Below are positions 10,610 through 18,708 of a stretch of 64,000 bases of DNA, in pieces. The DNA is taken from assembly GCA_030683005.1 (NCBI GenBank), contig JAUXMY010000037.1:1-64000 (forward strand). Direction: 5' to 3'. The notes below the pieces were generated by a model that saw nothing but the letters and a program-made list of their open reading frames with translations, made no database searches and was not told the origin of the DNA. Each line of letters opens with the position of its first letter. The stretch's first letter is position 1. This stretch comes from Caulobacter sp. (GTDB taxonomy: Bacteria; Pseudomonadota; Alphaproteobacteria; Caulobacterales; Caulobacteraceae). Both the position numbers and the translations under genes were made by a program.

Positions 10610-12511
10610 TCAGAAGGCCGTCCGCAGGGTGACGTAGACGCTGCGGCCGAACGCGCGCCGCCGGGCGGGATCGCCGGTCTCGAACCGCCGCTCGCTGAGC
10701 AGGTTCTTGCCCGACACGGCCAGCTCCACGATGTCGTTGGGCCGCCAGCCCAGGCGGATATCGGCGTCGACCCAGCTGTCGGTCGTGGCCAGCGCGTCGA
10801 CGGCGCGCAGGCGGACGTCCAGCTCCAGATCAGGGGAAAGGTCGGCCTGCGACAGCAGCGAGACCTGGTAGCCGGGGTCGTCGCCGGTCGAGGCCAGGCC
10901 GGTGATGTCGTTGCCGCCGCTGAGCTGGAAGTCCTTCTCCAGGGTGCTGGCCCCGGCGCTGATCCGCCAGCGGTCGTTGACGTCGACGCTGGCCCAGGCC
11001 TCGAGCCCCCAGGTCTCGCCCTCGCCGTGGTTGGTGAACCGGAAGGGCAGAAAGGTCACCGGATCCAGCGAAACGGTCCGAAGGTCGTCGTACTGATTGT
11101 AGAAGGCGGAGATCGAGAACAGGACGTTCGGCGTCGGACTGGCGCGGTAGCCGATCTCCCAGGCGGTCAGGGACTCGGACCGGAAGTCGCCGGGTTCCAG
11201 GAAGCCGGGCAGCGTCAGGCCGCGTTCGATGCGGTTGGGGGTGCGGCTGGCCCGGCTGATCGCGCCCCAGACAAGGTCGCCGCCCGGCCGCTTCCAGGCC
11301 AAGCGGACGCTGGGCAGGAATTCTCCGCCCGTGAAGCTGTTGTCCTCGATCTTGGCGCCGAGGGTCAGGCTGACTCCCGACCCGAGCGCGATCCGGTCGG
11401 TGACGAAGGCGTTGGCCAGCGTCAGGGTCTGCTTTTGCGGGTCGAGGAAGGCTCCGCCGGGCGCCGGTACGAACTCGGAGGCCACGCTGCGGTAGCCGCC
11501 GCCCCAGACGATATGGTGGCGGCCCAGTCCCACCGAATGCTGCACGGCGATATCCCAGGTGTCGCTGGTCTCGAGGGTGACGCCCTCATCGCGCTCGAAC
11601 CGGTCGTAGTAGCCCTGGATCTGCAGCTCGCCGGCGGCCAGCGGACGGGTCCAGCGGCCCAGCACATTGCCGCCGCTCACCCGGGTGGAGAGGCCGCAAA
11701 AGTCCTCGTTGACGGCTACCCGGCTGGCGTAGACGTCGCCCTGCAGGGTCAACTGGCTGACGCCCACGGCCCAGTCCAGGCGCCCGCCGGCCCGCAGCCC
11801 CTCGGCCGCGTCCGTCGCGTCGCTGCCGTCCGCCCGGAAGCTGTCGTCGCGCTGCGTGCCCTGCACATAGAGGCGCCAGGCGGCCGCCGAGCCGAGCAAC
11901 CCGCCGTGGCGCAGGGTGAGGGTGTTGTCCTCGGAGCCGACGCCCAGGTTCAGCGCCGTGCCGACCGTGCCCTGGGCGCCGCGGGTGGTGATGTTGATGA
12001 CGCCGTTGACGGCGTTGGCGCCGTACAGGGTGCCGCCCGGGCCGCTGATCACCTCGATGCGCTTGATGTCGCCGAGCATGATCTCGCGCGCGTCCCAGAA
12101 CACGCCCGAGCTGAGGGTCGAGTAGATGCTGCGGCCATCAACGAGGACCAGCAGCTTGTTGGACGGCTCGAACCCGTTGAACCCGCGGGCGCTGATCGCG
12201 TAGTCGACCGCGTTGACCCGCTGGACATTGAGGTTGGGCGCCAGCCGCAACAGCTCCGGCAGGCTGGCCGCGCCCGAGCGGCGGATGTCCTCGGCGTCGA
12301 TGACGAAGATGCTGGCCGGCGCCTCGGCCAGCGCCTCCGGGCGGCGGGACACCGACGTCACCCGGACCTGCGCCAGCTCCTCGAGCGAAAGTCTCTGCAG
12401 ATCCGCCTCGGCGGCGGAGGCGGCGTCGTCGACCAGGGCGCTCGCGGCGGCGGGCGAAACCAGGGCGCATGCGGCGGCGGCGATAGCGAATAGCGGTTGA
12501 AGAGGTGTCAC
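10610..12511 (-). CDS. TonB-dependent outer-membrane receptor
   Basis: 633 aa, starting with GTG at 12511 behind a G-rich run. A signal peptide (about 1-24) is followed by SLEELAQVRVTSVSRR, then a plug domain (about 55-165, with DIRRSGAASLPELLRLAPN and GPGGTLYGANAVNGVINI) and a 22-strand-type barrel ending in the aromatic terminus VYVTLRTAF. It would import a siderophore, corrinoid or another large ligand using TonB energy. The substrate cannot be read from the sequence. The 185-bp leader upstream was inspected for a cobalamin riboswitch and no clear match was found. It heads the operon with the YfiR protein and two kinases, which suggests the receptor or its ligand is what the kinases monitor. 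Confidence 0.9.
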   Translation of the reverse strand: MTPLQPLFAIAAAACALVSPAAASALVDDAASAAEADLQRLSLEELAQVRVTSVSRRPEALAEAPASIFVIDAEDIRRSGAASLPELLRLAPNLNVQRVNAVDYAISARGFNGFEPSNKLLVLVDGRSIYSTLSSGVFWDAREIMLGDIKRIEVISGPGGTLYGANAVNGVINITTRGAQGTVGTALNLGVGSEDNTLTLRHGGLLGSAAAWRLYVQGTQRDDSFRADGSDATDAAEGLRAGGRLDWAVGVSQLTLQGDVYASRVAVNEDFCGLSTRVSGGNVLGRWTRPLAAGELQIQGYYDRFERDEGVTLETSDTWDIAVQHSVGLGRHHIVWGGGYRSVASEFVPAPGGAFLDPQKQTLTLANAFVTDRIALGSGVSLTLGAKIEDNSFTGGEFLPSVRLAWKRPGGDLVWGAISRASRTPNRIERGLTLPGFLEPGDFRSESLTAWEIGYRASPTPNVLFSISAFYNQYDDLRTVSLDPVTFLPFRFTNHGEGETWGLEAWASVDVNDRWRISAGASTLEKDFQLSGGNDITGLASTGDDPGYQVSLLSQADLSPDLELDVRLRAVDALATTDSWVDADIRLGWRPNDIVELAVSGKNLLSERRFETGDPARRRAFGRSVYVTLRTAF

Positions 12512-12696
12512 CCCGCCCCCCTGCGCTTGGACCCTTGAAGGCCGGAAAACGCACTGACGGCGAGATGGTTGCGCGCCCTCGCGATGGAAAAAAGGGACCC
12601 GGCCTCACCCTGCGGAAGCCCCGATTGCCACGTCCCCGGCAGGGGCGCATGGTGATCGGCGCCTGAACTTCCCGGGCGTGTCTCGAGGAGACCGCC

Positions 12697-12891
12697 ATGG
12701 CCGCCCGTGCCGCCTTTCAGCTGACCGCCCCGACCGTGCCCGTGTTCGTCATCGCCGTGGTGCTGGCGCTCGCCGCACTGATCGCCCACTTCGGCGGCGT
12801 CGCCATTCCCTGGGTCAGCGGCCATGTCGTCGAAACCCTGACCGCCGCCTTCGCGGTGCTGACCGTCGGGGTCGTCTTCCGCGGGCTGTGA
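12697..12891 (+). CDS. Small two-helix membrane protein, unknown function
   Basis: 64 aa. GAGGAGA lies about 7 nt before the ATG. Two hydrophobic helices (about 14-32 and 43-62) are joined by a short loop (FGGVAIPWVSGH), so it should be an inner-membrane protein. No family is recognised. It is transcribed divergently from the TonB receptor and is followed by a dispersed repeat. Real-gene status rests on the good ribosome site, membrane-protein composition and lack of any competing gene. Confidence 0.6.
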   Translation: MAARAAFQLTAPTVPVFVIAVVLALAALIAHFGGVAIPWVSGHVVETLTAAFAVLTVGVVFRGL

Positions 12892-12903
12892 GCTGACAGA
12901 CCC

Positions 12904-13006
12904 TGCGTCCTTCGACACGCCGCTTCGCGGCTGCTCAGGATGACGTGGTCAGAAAGCTAACCCCCCAGGTCATACTGAGCAGTGCGTAGCGCGTTTCGGA
13001 GCCCGC
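12904..13006. repeat. Dispersed inverted-repeat element, family A copy 2 (diverged)
   Basis: TGCGTCCTTCGACACGCC ... GCTGCTCAGGATGAC, then a spacer and a degraded inverse half (GTCATACTGAGCAGTGCG). It belongs to the GCTGCTCAGGATGAC subtype, also seen at 50402-50511. Confidence 0.75.
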
Positions 13007-13014
13007 AAGGCCAG

Positions 13015-13935
13015 CTACCCCGGCACGACGATGTAGCCGGCCCGGGGGAAGTGCACATGCACGGTCCCGACCGCCTCGTGGTCGCGGGCCAGCACCACCC
13101 GCTCGCGGTTGGCGGCGACCAGGAGTCCGCTGACCGGATCGCGGCCGTAGTCATCGGCCATGACCACCACGGCGGCGCCGGGGCTCAGGCCCAGCGGGTC
13201 GGCGCTGTCATGCGCCGGCGCGGTGGCCGGCGTTGAGGCCTTTGCCAGCGCCAGGGCCTGCGCGGCCGGCATCGTCACGCGACTGCCGTGGCCGATGGCG
13301 CGGACCCGGGCCGACCAGTCGCCGAAGTGGACGAAGCCGGCGGTCAGCGGGGCCGAGGCGCCCGGCAGGGCGTTCTCCAGAAACCAGACGTTCATCCAGG
13401 CGGCGAGGTCCGCCAGGCCGGCGGTGTCGCCGTTCAGCCAGCCCCCGCCCGAGGCGGCCAGCTGGTCCTCGATCCAGCCGGCGTGGGCGCGCCACTGGCC
13501 CTTCAGCGGGCCGCCGGCGGCCTTCATGGCCGCGACGTCGAACGGCCGGCCGGACATCGCCTCGCGGTCCTTGATGAAGTCGGCGGGCACATGATCGCCC
13601 AGCACCCCGAAGATGATCGGCACCGTGGCCTGGAAGAACAGCCGATCGGCCCAGAGGTTGATCGCCCAGTCGAGGCCGCCGCGCACCGCCGCCGGCGCCG
13701 GCCAGCGGCGCTCGATCTCGGCGATGATCACCTGGGTGTCGCAATAGACGTCGGCGCCGATCTGCAGGCTCGGCGTGCGGCGATAGCCGCCGGTCAGCGG
13801 CAGATAGTCCGGCTTGGGCATCAGGCTGGGGATCTCGACCGAGTTCCAGGTCAGGCCCTTCAGCCCGAACAGCAGTCGCACCTTCTCCGAGAAGGGCGAG
13901 GCGTCGAAGTGGTGCAGAATCGGCGTGTCGGACAT
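13015..13935 (-). CDS. Glutathione S-transferase family protein
   Basis: 306 aa. The thioredoxin-like N-terminal domain contains HHFDASPFSEKVRLLFGLKG, the usual active-site and glutathione region, with cis-Pro context RRTPSLQIG and DTQVIIAEIERRWP. An all-helical C-terminal domain follows. The last 80 residues (after about 225) form an extra tail, ending in IVVPG, that ordinary 200-220-aa GSTs lack. It probably conjugates or reduces electrophilic substrates with glutathione; the substrate is unknown. Two large dyads lie immediately upstream of its start. Confidence 0.82.
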   Translation of the reverse strand: MSDTPILHHFDASPFSEKVRLLFGLKGLTWNSVEIPSLMPKPDYLPLTGGYRRTPSLQIGADVYCDTQVIIAEIERRWPAPAAVRGGLDWAINLWADRLFFQATVPIIFGVLGDHVPADFIKDREAMSGRPFDVAAMKAAGGPLKGQWRAHAGWIEDQLAASGGGWLNGDTAGLADLAAWMNVWFLENALPGASAPLTAGFVHFGDWSARVRAIGHGSRVTMPAAQALALAKASTPATAPAHDSADPLGLSPGAAVVVMADDYGRDPVSGLLVAANRERVVLARDHEAVGTVHVHFPRAGYIVVPG

Positions 13936-13946
13936 GGCGGGGCTCC

Positions 13947-13999
13947 CTGGGGCACGATGCGGTCAGACGGAGCCGTCCGACCGTTGAATCGTGCCCCAG
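13947..13999. repeat. 53-bp dyad upstream of the GST gene
   Basis: Perfect 12-bp outer arms (CTGGGGCACGAT / ATCGTGCCCCAG) enclose 11-bp inner arms with one mismatch (CGGTCAGACGG / CCGTCCGACCG). It lies 12-64 bp upstream of the GST start codon. It could be an operator, a small repeat element or an RNA hairpin in the GST leader. Confidence 0.7.
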
Positions 14000-14010
14000 A
14001 CTCAAAAGTT

Positions 14011-14051
14011 CAGAGCCTGATTCAGGGTTCAAATGAACCCATCAGGCTCTG
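14011..14051. repeat. 41-bp dyad between divergent genes
   Basis: Perfect 11-bp outer arms (CAGAGCCTGAT / ATCAGGCTCTG) and perfect 7-bp inner arms (GGGTTCA / TGAACCC). It follows the preceding dyad by 11 bp but does not share its sequence. Confidence 0.7.
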
Positions 14052-14098
14052 TGACGGTCATCCCGCGCCGGCGCCCTTGGGGACGTCTACGGAAAAGC

Positions 14099-14115
14099 AC
14101 TTTACAATCCAAAGT
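14099..14115. promoter_or_regulatory. Candidate operator for the winged-helix regulator
   Basis: A 5-bp inverted pair (ACTTT / AAAGT separated by 7 bp) sits in an A+T-rich stretch about 53 bp before the membrane-protein/regulator operon. The position and symmetry fit autoregulation by the downstream winged-helix protein. This is inference. Confidence 0.35.
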
Positions 14116-14167
14116 TAATTGCATAGAAGCGGATCAACAGGAACCAGCAGGCCGGGAGGGCCCCGCG

Positions 14168-14794
14168 ATGACCGACGACAAGATGCAGAACCTCAAGGAC
14201 GACATCGCCTTCATGACGGCCCTGGCCCGCGAGGGCAGCAGCACGCCGCTGCTGTTCGGACGGGTCATGGTGTCGGCGGGGCTGATCTTCGGCCTGGGGT
14301 CGGTCGGGCACTGGATGATCGACAGCGGCGTGCTGCAGGTTTCGCCCTGGTTCTTCATGGTCAACTGGCTGGGCGCGGCGGCGCTGTTCGGCGTCGCCAT
14401 GACCCTGATCCTGCGTCGCGCCCGCTCGCAGCCCGGCTTCAACGCCGGGGTCAACAAGGCGACCGGCGCGGCCTGGTCGGGCGTCGGTTTCGCCATCTTC
14501 GCGGCCTGGCTGGGGATGACCGCCATCGGCCTGACCAGCGGAAACTGGCAGGTCATGGACGTGTTCCCGGTGCTCATCTTCGCGCTGTACGGGGCCGCCT
14601 GGTTCGTGGCCGGCGTGCTCAGCGGCGCGGGCTGGATCAAGCTGACAGCCCTGGGCTCGTTTGCGGGCGCGGTTCTGATGGGGGCCCTGAGCGGCACGTC
14701 CTGGCTGATGCTCGGCTACGCCGCCGGCCTGCTGCTTCTGGCGGTGCTCCCCGGCCTCATCCTGATGCGTCAGGAACCCACGGACATCGTCTGA
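14168..14794 (+). CDS. Multi-pass inner-membrane protein, unknown function
   Basis: 208 aa from the ATG preceded by GGGAGGG; an upstream GTG-type extension lacks a ribosome site. Six hydrophobic helices follow a 30-residue amphipathic N-terminus, consistent with an integral membrane protein without large soluble domains. The gene ends 14 bp before the winged-helix regulator and is almost certainly co-transcribed with it. Pairs of this kind are common in Alphaproteobacteria but I know of no assigned role. A membrane sensor or target of the regulator is possible. Confidence 0.8.
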   Translation: MTDDKMQNLKDDIAFMTALAREGSSTPLLFGRVMVSAGLIFGLGSVGHWMIDSGVLQVSPWFFMVNWLGAAALFGVAMTLILRRARSQPGFNAGVNKATGAAWSGVGFAIFAAWLGMTAIGLTSGNWQVMDVFPVLIFALYGAAWFVAGVLSGAGWIKLTALGSFAGAVLMGALSGTSWLMLGYAAGLLLLAVLPGLILMRQEPTDIV

Positions 14795-14808
14795 AGGGTC
14801 GCCGCATC

Positions 14809-15108
14809 ATGGAAGGTTTCGACATCGACCACATCGACGAGGTGATCCACGGAAGGGTCAGACTGGGCGTCATGGCCTACCTGTCCGGCGCGGGATCGGC
14901 CGACTTCAACACCCTCAAAACCCGGCTCCAGGCGACCGACGGCAACCTCTCGGCCCACCTGCGCAAGCTCGAGGACGCCGGCTTCGTCCGGGCCGAGAAG
15001 GCCTTCGTCAACCGCAAGCCGTTGACGACCCTGACCCTGACTGACGCCGGGCGTAAGGCCTTCGCCGCCTACCTCGACGCCATCGGCAAGCTGGTCGAGG
15101 GGCGGTGA
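14809..15108 (+). CDS. Winged helix-turn-helix transcriptional regulator
   Basis: 99 aa. The single domain has the MarR/ArsR-like layout: helix (VIHGRVRLGVMAYLSG), recognition region (FNTLKTRLQATDGNLSAHLRKLEDAGFV) and wing with KPLTTLTLTDAGRKAF. This fits the small winged-helix family found with membrane proteins (PF13601-type). It lies 14 bp after the membrane protein gene. It probably represses its own operon through the ACTTT-n7-AAAGT site upstream, though that link is untested. Confidence 0.88.
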   Translation: MEGFDIDHIDEVIHGRVRLGVMAYLSGAGSADFNTLKTRLQATDGNLSAHLRKLEDAGFVRAEKAFVNRKPLTTLTLTDAGRKAFAAYLDAIGKLVEGR

Positions 15109-15188
15109 GGGGGGGGCAGCGCCGCCGCCGGGGTTGCGCCCGGCGCGGTCCGGCCTAGCTTGGCGGGAATGATGACGCGACGGATCGG

Positions 15189-16019
15189 ATGACCGCGCTG
15201 GCGGCGAGCCTGGCTTCGGCCTGCTCGCCGCTCAGCCTTTTCGCCACCCTGACGCCCAAGGACCCCGCCCGCCGGGAGGCCCGCGGCATCGCCTATGGCG
15301 AGGGCGAGAGGCGGCGGCTGGACGTCTACGCCCCGCCGGTCAGCGGCACGGCGCCGGCGGCCCTGTTCTTCTACGGCGGGTCCTGGGATTCCGGCCGGCG
15401 CGAGGACTACGGCTGGGTTGGCCGGGCCCTGGCCGCCCAGGGCTTCGTGACGGTCGTGCCGGACTACCGCCTGTTCCCGCAGGTGCGCTTTCCGGACTTC
15501 GTCGAGGACTGCGCCGCCGCCGCCCGCTGGACCGTCGACAACATCGCCCGCCACGGGGGCGACCCGTCCCGGCTGGTGCTGGTCGGCCATTCGGCCGGCG
15601 CCTACAACGCCGCCATGCTGGCGCTGGACCGGCGCTGGCTCGGCAAGGCCGGGGTGGCGGGCAGTCCCGTCCGCGCCTTCGCCGGCCTGTCGGGGCCCTA
15701 CGACTTCCTGCCGCTGGACGGGCCGGTAACCCGCCGCACCTTCGGCGAGGCGGCCGACCTTGAGGCCACCCAGCCGACCCGGTTCGCCGCGCCGGGCGCT
15801 CCGGCCGCCTTCCTGGCCACCGGCGACGCCGACACCACGGTCCGCCCGCGCAACACCCGCAAGCTTGCCGCCGCCCTGCGCGAGGCGGGCGTGCGGGTCG
15901 AGGAGCGCCACTACGCCGGGCTGAACCACGCCGACACGGTGCTGGCCCTGTCCCGGCCGCTGCGCGGCAAGGCGCCGTTGCTGGCCGAGATGACCGATTT
16001 CCTCAAGAGCGCCCTCTAG
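15189..16019 (+). CDS. Alpha/beta hydrolase (BD-FAE-like carboxylesterase)
   Basis: 276 aa. The oxyanion loop reads FFYGGSWDSG, the nucleophile is Ser135 in GHSAG, the acid is in TGDADTTV and the histidine in LNHADT, so the triad is complete. This matches the esterase group that includes kynurenine formamidase-like and BD-FAE feruloyl esterases. The ATG at 15189 has only a weak ribosome site, and no better in-frame start exists upstream. A short hydrophobic N-terminus (LAASLASACSPLSLFA) may be an export signal. The substrate is unknown. Confidence 0.85.
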   Translation: MTALAASLASACSPLSLFATLTPKDPARREARGIAYGEGERRRLDVYAPPVSGTAPAALFFYGGSWDSGRREDYGWVGRALAAQGFVTVVPDYRLFPQVRFPDFVEDCAAAARWTVDNIARHGGDPSRLVLVGHSAGAYNAAMLALDRRWLGKAGVAGSPVRAFAGLSGPYDFLPLDGPVTRRTFGEAADLEATQPTRFAAPGAPAAFLATGDADTTVRPRNTRKLAAALREAGVRVEERHYAGLNHADTVLALSRPLRGKAPLLAEMTDFLKSAL

Positions 16020-16049
16020 CGAGCGCCCGGGCGGCGCCTACCTAGGGTC

Positions 16050-16439
16050 ATGCGTCTGAACCAGGTCACCGCCTCCGCCCGCGATCTCGCCGCCTCGACG
16101 GCCTTCTACCAGGCCCTGGGCCTGAAGCTGATCGTCCGCTCCGACCACTATGTGCGCTTCGAGTGCCCCGACGCCGACGGCGGCGAGCCGGCGACCTTTT
16201 CGCTGCATGTCGACCCGACGGCGAGCGGCGTCAGCCAGACGACGATCTACTTCGAGGAGGACGACCTGGACGCCACGGTGGCGCGCCTGAAATGGCAGGG
16301 GCTGGTCTTCGACAGCGATCCCGTCGACCAGACATGGCTGTGGCGCGAGGCTTATCTGCGCGACCCGTCCGGCAACGTCATCTGCCTCTACAGCGCCCCG
16401 AAGACCCGGCGTTTTCCGCCGTGGCGGGTCGAGGGGTAG
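16050..16439 (+). CDS. VOC (glyoxalase/bleomycin-resistance fold) family protein
   Basis: 129 aa, the size of a single VOC protein made of two beta-alpha-beta3 modules. The first module has ARDLAASTAFYQALGLKL and the second IYFEEDDLDATVARL and LRDPSGNVICLY. Usual roles are metal-dependent isomerase, dioxygenase or antibiotic sequestration. The first module lacks the usual metal-binding His near residue 5 (LNQVT), so catalysis is uncertain. It lies 30 bp after the esterase and may be co-transcribed. Confidence 0.85.
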   Translation: MRLNQVTASARDLAASTAFYQALGLKLIVRSDHYVRFECPDADGGEPATFSLHVDPTASGVSQTTIYFEEDDLDATVARLKWQGLVFDSDPVDQTWLWREAYLRDPSGNVICLYSAPKTRRFPPWRVEG

Positions 16440-16449
16440 CAACGGTAAT

Positions 16450-16621
16450 CCTCTCCCAAGTGGGAGAGGGGGACCAGCCGGAGGCTGGTGGAGCGGGAAG
16501 CGCGGACGTCGAAGCGCTTTCCGGGAGTCCACCGACGTCGAACACCACGCCCGACCGGCTATCGGCGGCGCATCCCTCTCCACCGCCCTCCGGGCGGTCC
16601 CCCTCCCCCTAGTGGGGGAGG
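16450..16621. repeat. Family B inverted repeat pair (CTCCC...GGGAG type)
   Basis: The left unit is CTCTCCCAAGTGGGAGAG followed by GGGGACCAGCCGGAGGCTGGTGGAG. The right unit is the inverse arrangement, CTCCACCGCCCTCCGGGCGG then CCCCCTCCCCCTAGTGGGGGAG. Each unit is itself two hairpins. Related single units lie at 31218-31271 and 31673-31722. Confidence 0.8.
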
Positions 16622-16628
16622 ATCGCCG

Positions 16629-17096
16629 CTAGTCTTCCCCTACCCAGCCGTACTTGAGGAGCACCGACAGGGTCCAGGGATCGGCGCCCAGCGACTGGAC
16701 ATCGTCCAGCCGCCAGCGGCCGTCGATCCGCTCCCAGTAGAAGGCGATGACCTCGTCGCGGTCGAGGTTGCGGAACCGGGCGATGACGATGCGCCGGTCG
16801 GGATTGCCGATCACCGGCTCGCCGCCGAACGAGAAGTCCGACAGCTCGGAGTCCTGGGCGTTGACCCAGAAGTCGAAGTTCACCCGTCCCACCTCGTCGC
16901 CGGCGTCGCGGCGCATGTCCTCCCACAGGCCGGCGAGGCGCGGGCTGTAGAGGTTATCGGGCGTATCCCAGGGGCGATGGTTGGCGAGGCGGTCGTAGAC
17001 GCTCGCCACATAGACTTCCGGCTCGTCTCCCGGCGACTGGGCATGGGCGGCCAGCGGCAGCCAGACCAGCAGGGCGATGAACATAAAGAGACGCAT
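16629..17096 (-). CDS. Secreted protein, DUF3828-like
   Basis: 155 aa from the ATG at 17096, chosen because it begins a clean signal peptide (MRLFMFIALLVWLPLAAHA, cleavage before QSP). The mature part has VYVASVYDRLANH, FWVNAQDSELSDF, IVIARFRNLDRDEVIAFYWER and RWRLDDVQS. This is the pattern of small periplasmic proteins of the DUF3828 kind, but the assignment is tentative. A longer frame from 17150 would spoil the signal peptide. No partner gene is evident. Confidence 0.72.
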   Translation of the reverse strand: MRLFMFIALLVWLPLAAHAQSPGDEPEVYVASVYDRLANHRPWDTPDNLYSPRLAGLWEDMRRDAGDEVGRVNFDFWVNAQDSELSDFSFGGEPVIGNPDRRIVIARFRNLDRDEVIAFYWERIDGRWRLDDVQSLGADPWTLSVLLKYGWVGED

Positions 17097-17340
17097 GAGA
17101 TCTGTTTCCCCGGGCCCGGCGCGATAACGGCGAAATATGATGTGCGGCATCGCGACGCCTTTGCCAATGATTCCAGCAGGTTGACGCGCGCGTAAAGATG
17201 GCCCGAGTCAAAACTGACGCCGCCGCATGTTGCAGTGCAATTGAAACGTCGTCTCGGAGAGGCTATATGCGCTGCCTCCCAAGGGCGGCCTTTGTTTGTG
17301 CGGCGCCGCGATCACTCCGACGATCGAAGGTAGTAACCCG

Positions 17341-17697
17341 ATGCTGCTGACCATGATGAAGGCCAAGCTGCACCGCGCCACGGTGACACAGGCCGATCTC
17401 GACTACGAAGGCTCGATCGCCATCGACCGCGATCTGCTCGACGCGTCCGGGATCCTGCCGCACGAGCAGGTCGATGTGCTGAACATCACCAATGGCGCCC
17501 GCTTCACCACCTACGCCATCGAGGCCCCGCGCGGGTCGAAGGTGATCGGCGTCAACGGCGCCGCCGCCCGTCTGGTGCAGAAGGGCGACAAGGTCATCGT
17601 GGTGACCTATTGCCAGATGCCGGCCGAGGAAGCGCGCAACTACAACCCGGCCGTGGTCCTGCTGGACGACGCCAACGAGCCCAAGCGCGCGGCCTGA
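17341..17697 (+). CDS. panD: Aspartate 1-decarboxylase
   Basis: 118 aa. It converts L-aspartate to beta-alanine for pantothenate and CoA synthesis. The self-processing site G24-S25 (YEGSIAID) is present and would yield the pyruvoyl cofactor. The neighbouring motifs [41 protein letters not shown] and [10 protein letters not shown] are all typical. GAAGG lies upstream of the ATG at 17341. The gene stands alone, without panB or panC. Confidence 0.97.
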   Translation: MLLTMMKAKLHRATVTQADLDYEGSIAIDRDLLDASGILPHEQVDVLNITNGARFTTYAIEAPRGSKVIGVNGAAARLVQKGDKVIVVTYCQMPAEEARNYNPAVVLLDDANEPKRAA

Positions 17698-17749
17698 CTT
17701 TCGCTGTTGAACGGTTGAGTACGGCGGGCATGAGGGGCATGCTCGCCCG

Positions 17750-18220
17750 ATGACCCGCGCCCTCCTGATCAGCCTTTCCGCCCTCGCCCTGCTGGCTGCC
17801 TGCAACCAGGCCCCGAAGGGCTCCGACGTCCACGAGCTCGACGCCGCGGTCGGCGCCGCCGTAGGCGACCCCAACACCTGTGTGCTGCTGGTCGAGAAGG
17901 GCTCGGCGAAGGTCGTCTACCGCTATGGCGGCTATGGCGCCTGCAACCGCCTGCTGCCGGCCTGCACCGATCCGGCCGCGACCCTCACCGCCGAGGCGCT
18001 GGGCAAGCTGGCCGCCGCCGGCGATGTGCGCACGATCAGCTGCGACGGCGGTCCGGGCGGCGTCGACCGCGTGGCCTGGGCGACCGGTCCGGCCCCGAAG
18101 TCTGCCGGTTCGACGTCCGGCGACCTCGCCTACGCCGCCCTGATGGTCGGCCCCACCGTCCTCCCCGGCCGCGAGATCGCCATCCGGCTGGAAGCGGCGC
18201 TGGTGAAGGGTGGACTGTAG
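17750..18220 (+). CDS. Predicted lipoprotein, unknown function
   Basis: 156 aa with a lipoprotein signal (LLISLSALALLAAC, lipobox LAAC, Cys18). The mature part carries five further cysteines (TCVLLVEKG, YGACNRLLPAC, ISCDGGPGG), which suggests disulfides in the periplasm. No domain is recognised. It lies between panD and the tRNA on the same strand. Confidence 0.75.
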   Translation: MTRALLISLSALALLAACNQAPKGSDVHELDAAVGAAVGDPNTCVLLVEKGSAKVVYRYGGYGACNRLLPACTDPAATLTAEALGKLAAAGDVRTISCDGGPGGVDRVAWATGPAPKSAGSTSGDLAYAALMVGPTVLPGREIAIRLEAALVKGGL

Positions 18221-18276
18221 GCGCCGCCCGCCTTTTGGTCCGCTCCGCCCCGTGCTAACCGGCGGGGGCGCTCCGG

Positions 18277-18349
18277 GGGCCCGTAGCTCAATGGTTAGAG
18301 CCGACCGCTCATAACGGTCTGGTTGGGGGTTCGAGTCCCTCCGGGCCTA
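18277..18349 (+). tRNA. tRNA with CAU anticodon, most likely Ile2 (lysidine type)
   Basis: Folds as a complete 73-nt tRNA: acceptor GGGCCCG/CGGGCCT (one G-U), D arm GCTC/GAGC, anticodon arm GACCG-CTCATAA-CGGTC, a 5-nt variable loop and T arm with TTCGAGT. The anticodon is CAU. Tandem C4-G69, C5-G68 and C6-G67 acceptor pairs and the short D loop favour tRNA-Ile2 (modified by TilS) over elongator Met, but this is a judgement. CCA is not encoded here (ACCG), whereas the duplicated 3' end at 21163-21176 is followed by A, giving CCA. That suggests the distal copy is the ancestral chromosomal end. Confidence 0.93.
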
Positions 18350-18351
18350 CC
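18338..18351 (+). repeat. Left attachment-type direct repeat (attL)
   Basis: CCTCCGGGCCTACC forms the last bases of the tRNA gene. The identical 14 bp recur at 21163-21176. Confidence 0.8.
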
Positions 18352-18419
18352 GAAGTGCATTGTATTTATTGAGGTTTTTGGGTTTCGATACCAACGGCGA
18401 TACCAACAGTCGATTTCTC

Positions 18420-18696
18420 TAGTATTGAACGATTAATCCGAAATACAACCCAAGCATAATATCGCATCCCCGCCCTTTAGTGGCTGATCTATGCCGGCGC
18501 GCTCGAACGTGGATCTCGCCGCAAGAGCAGCCATTTTGAAGCCGATCAGAACTGCGAGGCAGTTCTCGGCCGCATCAGCCAGCAACTTGGTCATCGTGTT
18601 GATCGATACGTCAGCCAGCCGGCTGATCGAGCGCATCGACATGCCGTCAACCTGCATCGAGAGGATTTAGACGCGCCTTGCGAGGGGCAGCTTGTT
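18420..18696 (-). pseudogene. IS1-like transposase remnant
   Basis: Read leftward from about 18696, the frame gives NKLPLARRV-stop-ILSMQVDGMSMRSISRL and continues DVSINTMTKLLADAAENC. This is the N-terminal helix-turn-helix of IS1-family transposases (usual form MNKL...RAQILSMLVEGMSMRSISR). The expected start is ACG instead of ATG, a TAA interrupts codon 9, and the similarity shifts frame after AENC (another frame continues with EIHVRARRH). No inverted repeats or catalytic part remain. It is a decayed fossil inside the island. Confidence 0.7.
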
Positions 18697-18708
18697 CGTG
18701 AGAGAGGA

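Noticed and set aside
10151..12493. A 780-codon rightward open frame opposite the TonB receptor
   Set aside because: Antisense shadow; receptor plug and barrel motifs are clear on the other strand.
12512..12696. Cobalamin riboswitch upstream of the TonB receptor
   Set aside because: The leader was read for the B12-box and conserved core and no convincing match was found. Only GC-rich stems and a T6 run were seen.
18277..18349. Elongator tRNA-Met for the CAU tRNA
   Set aside because: Not excluded, but acceptor C4-G69/C5-G68/C6-G67 pairs and the short D loop fit Ile2 better.
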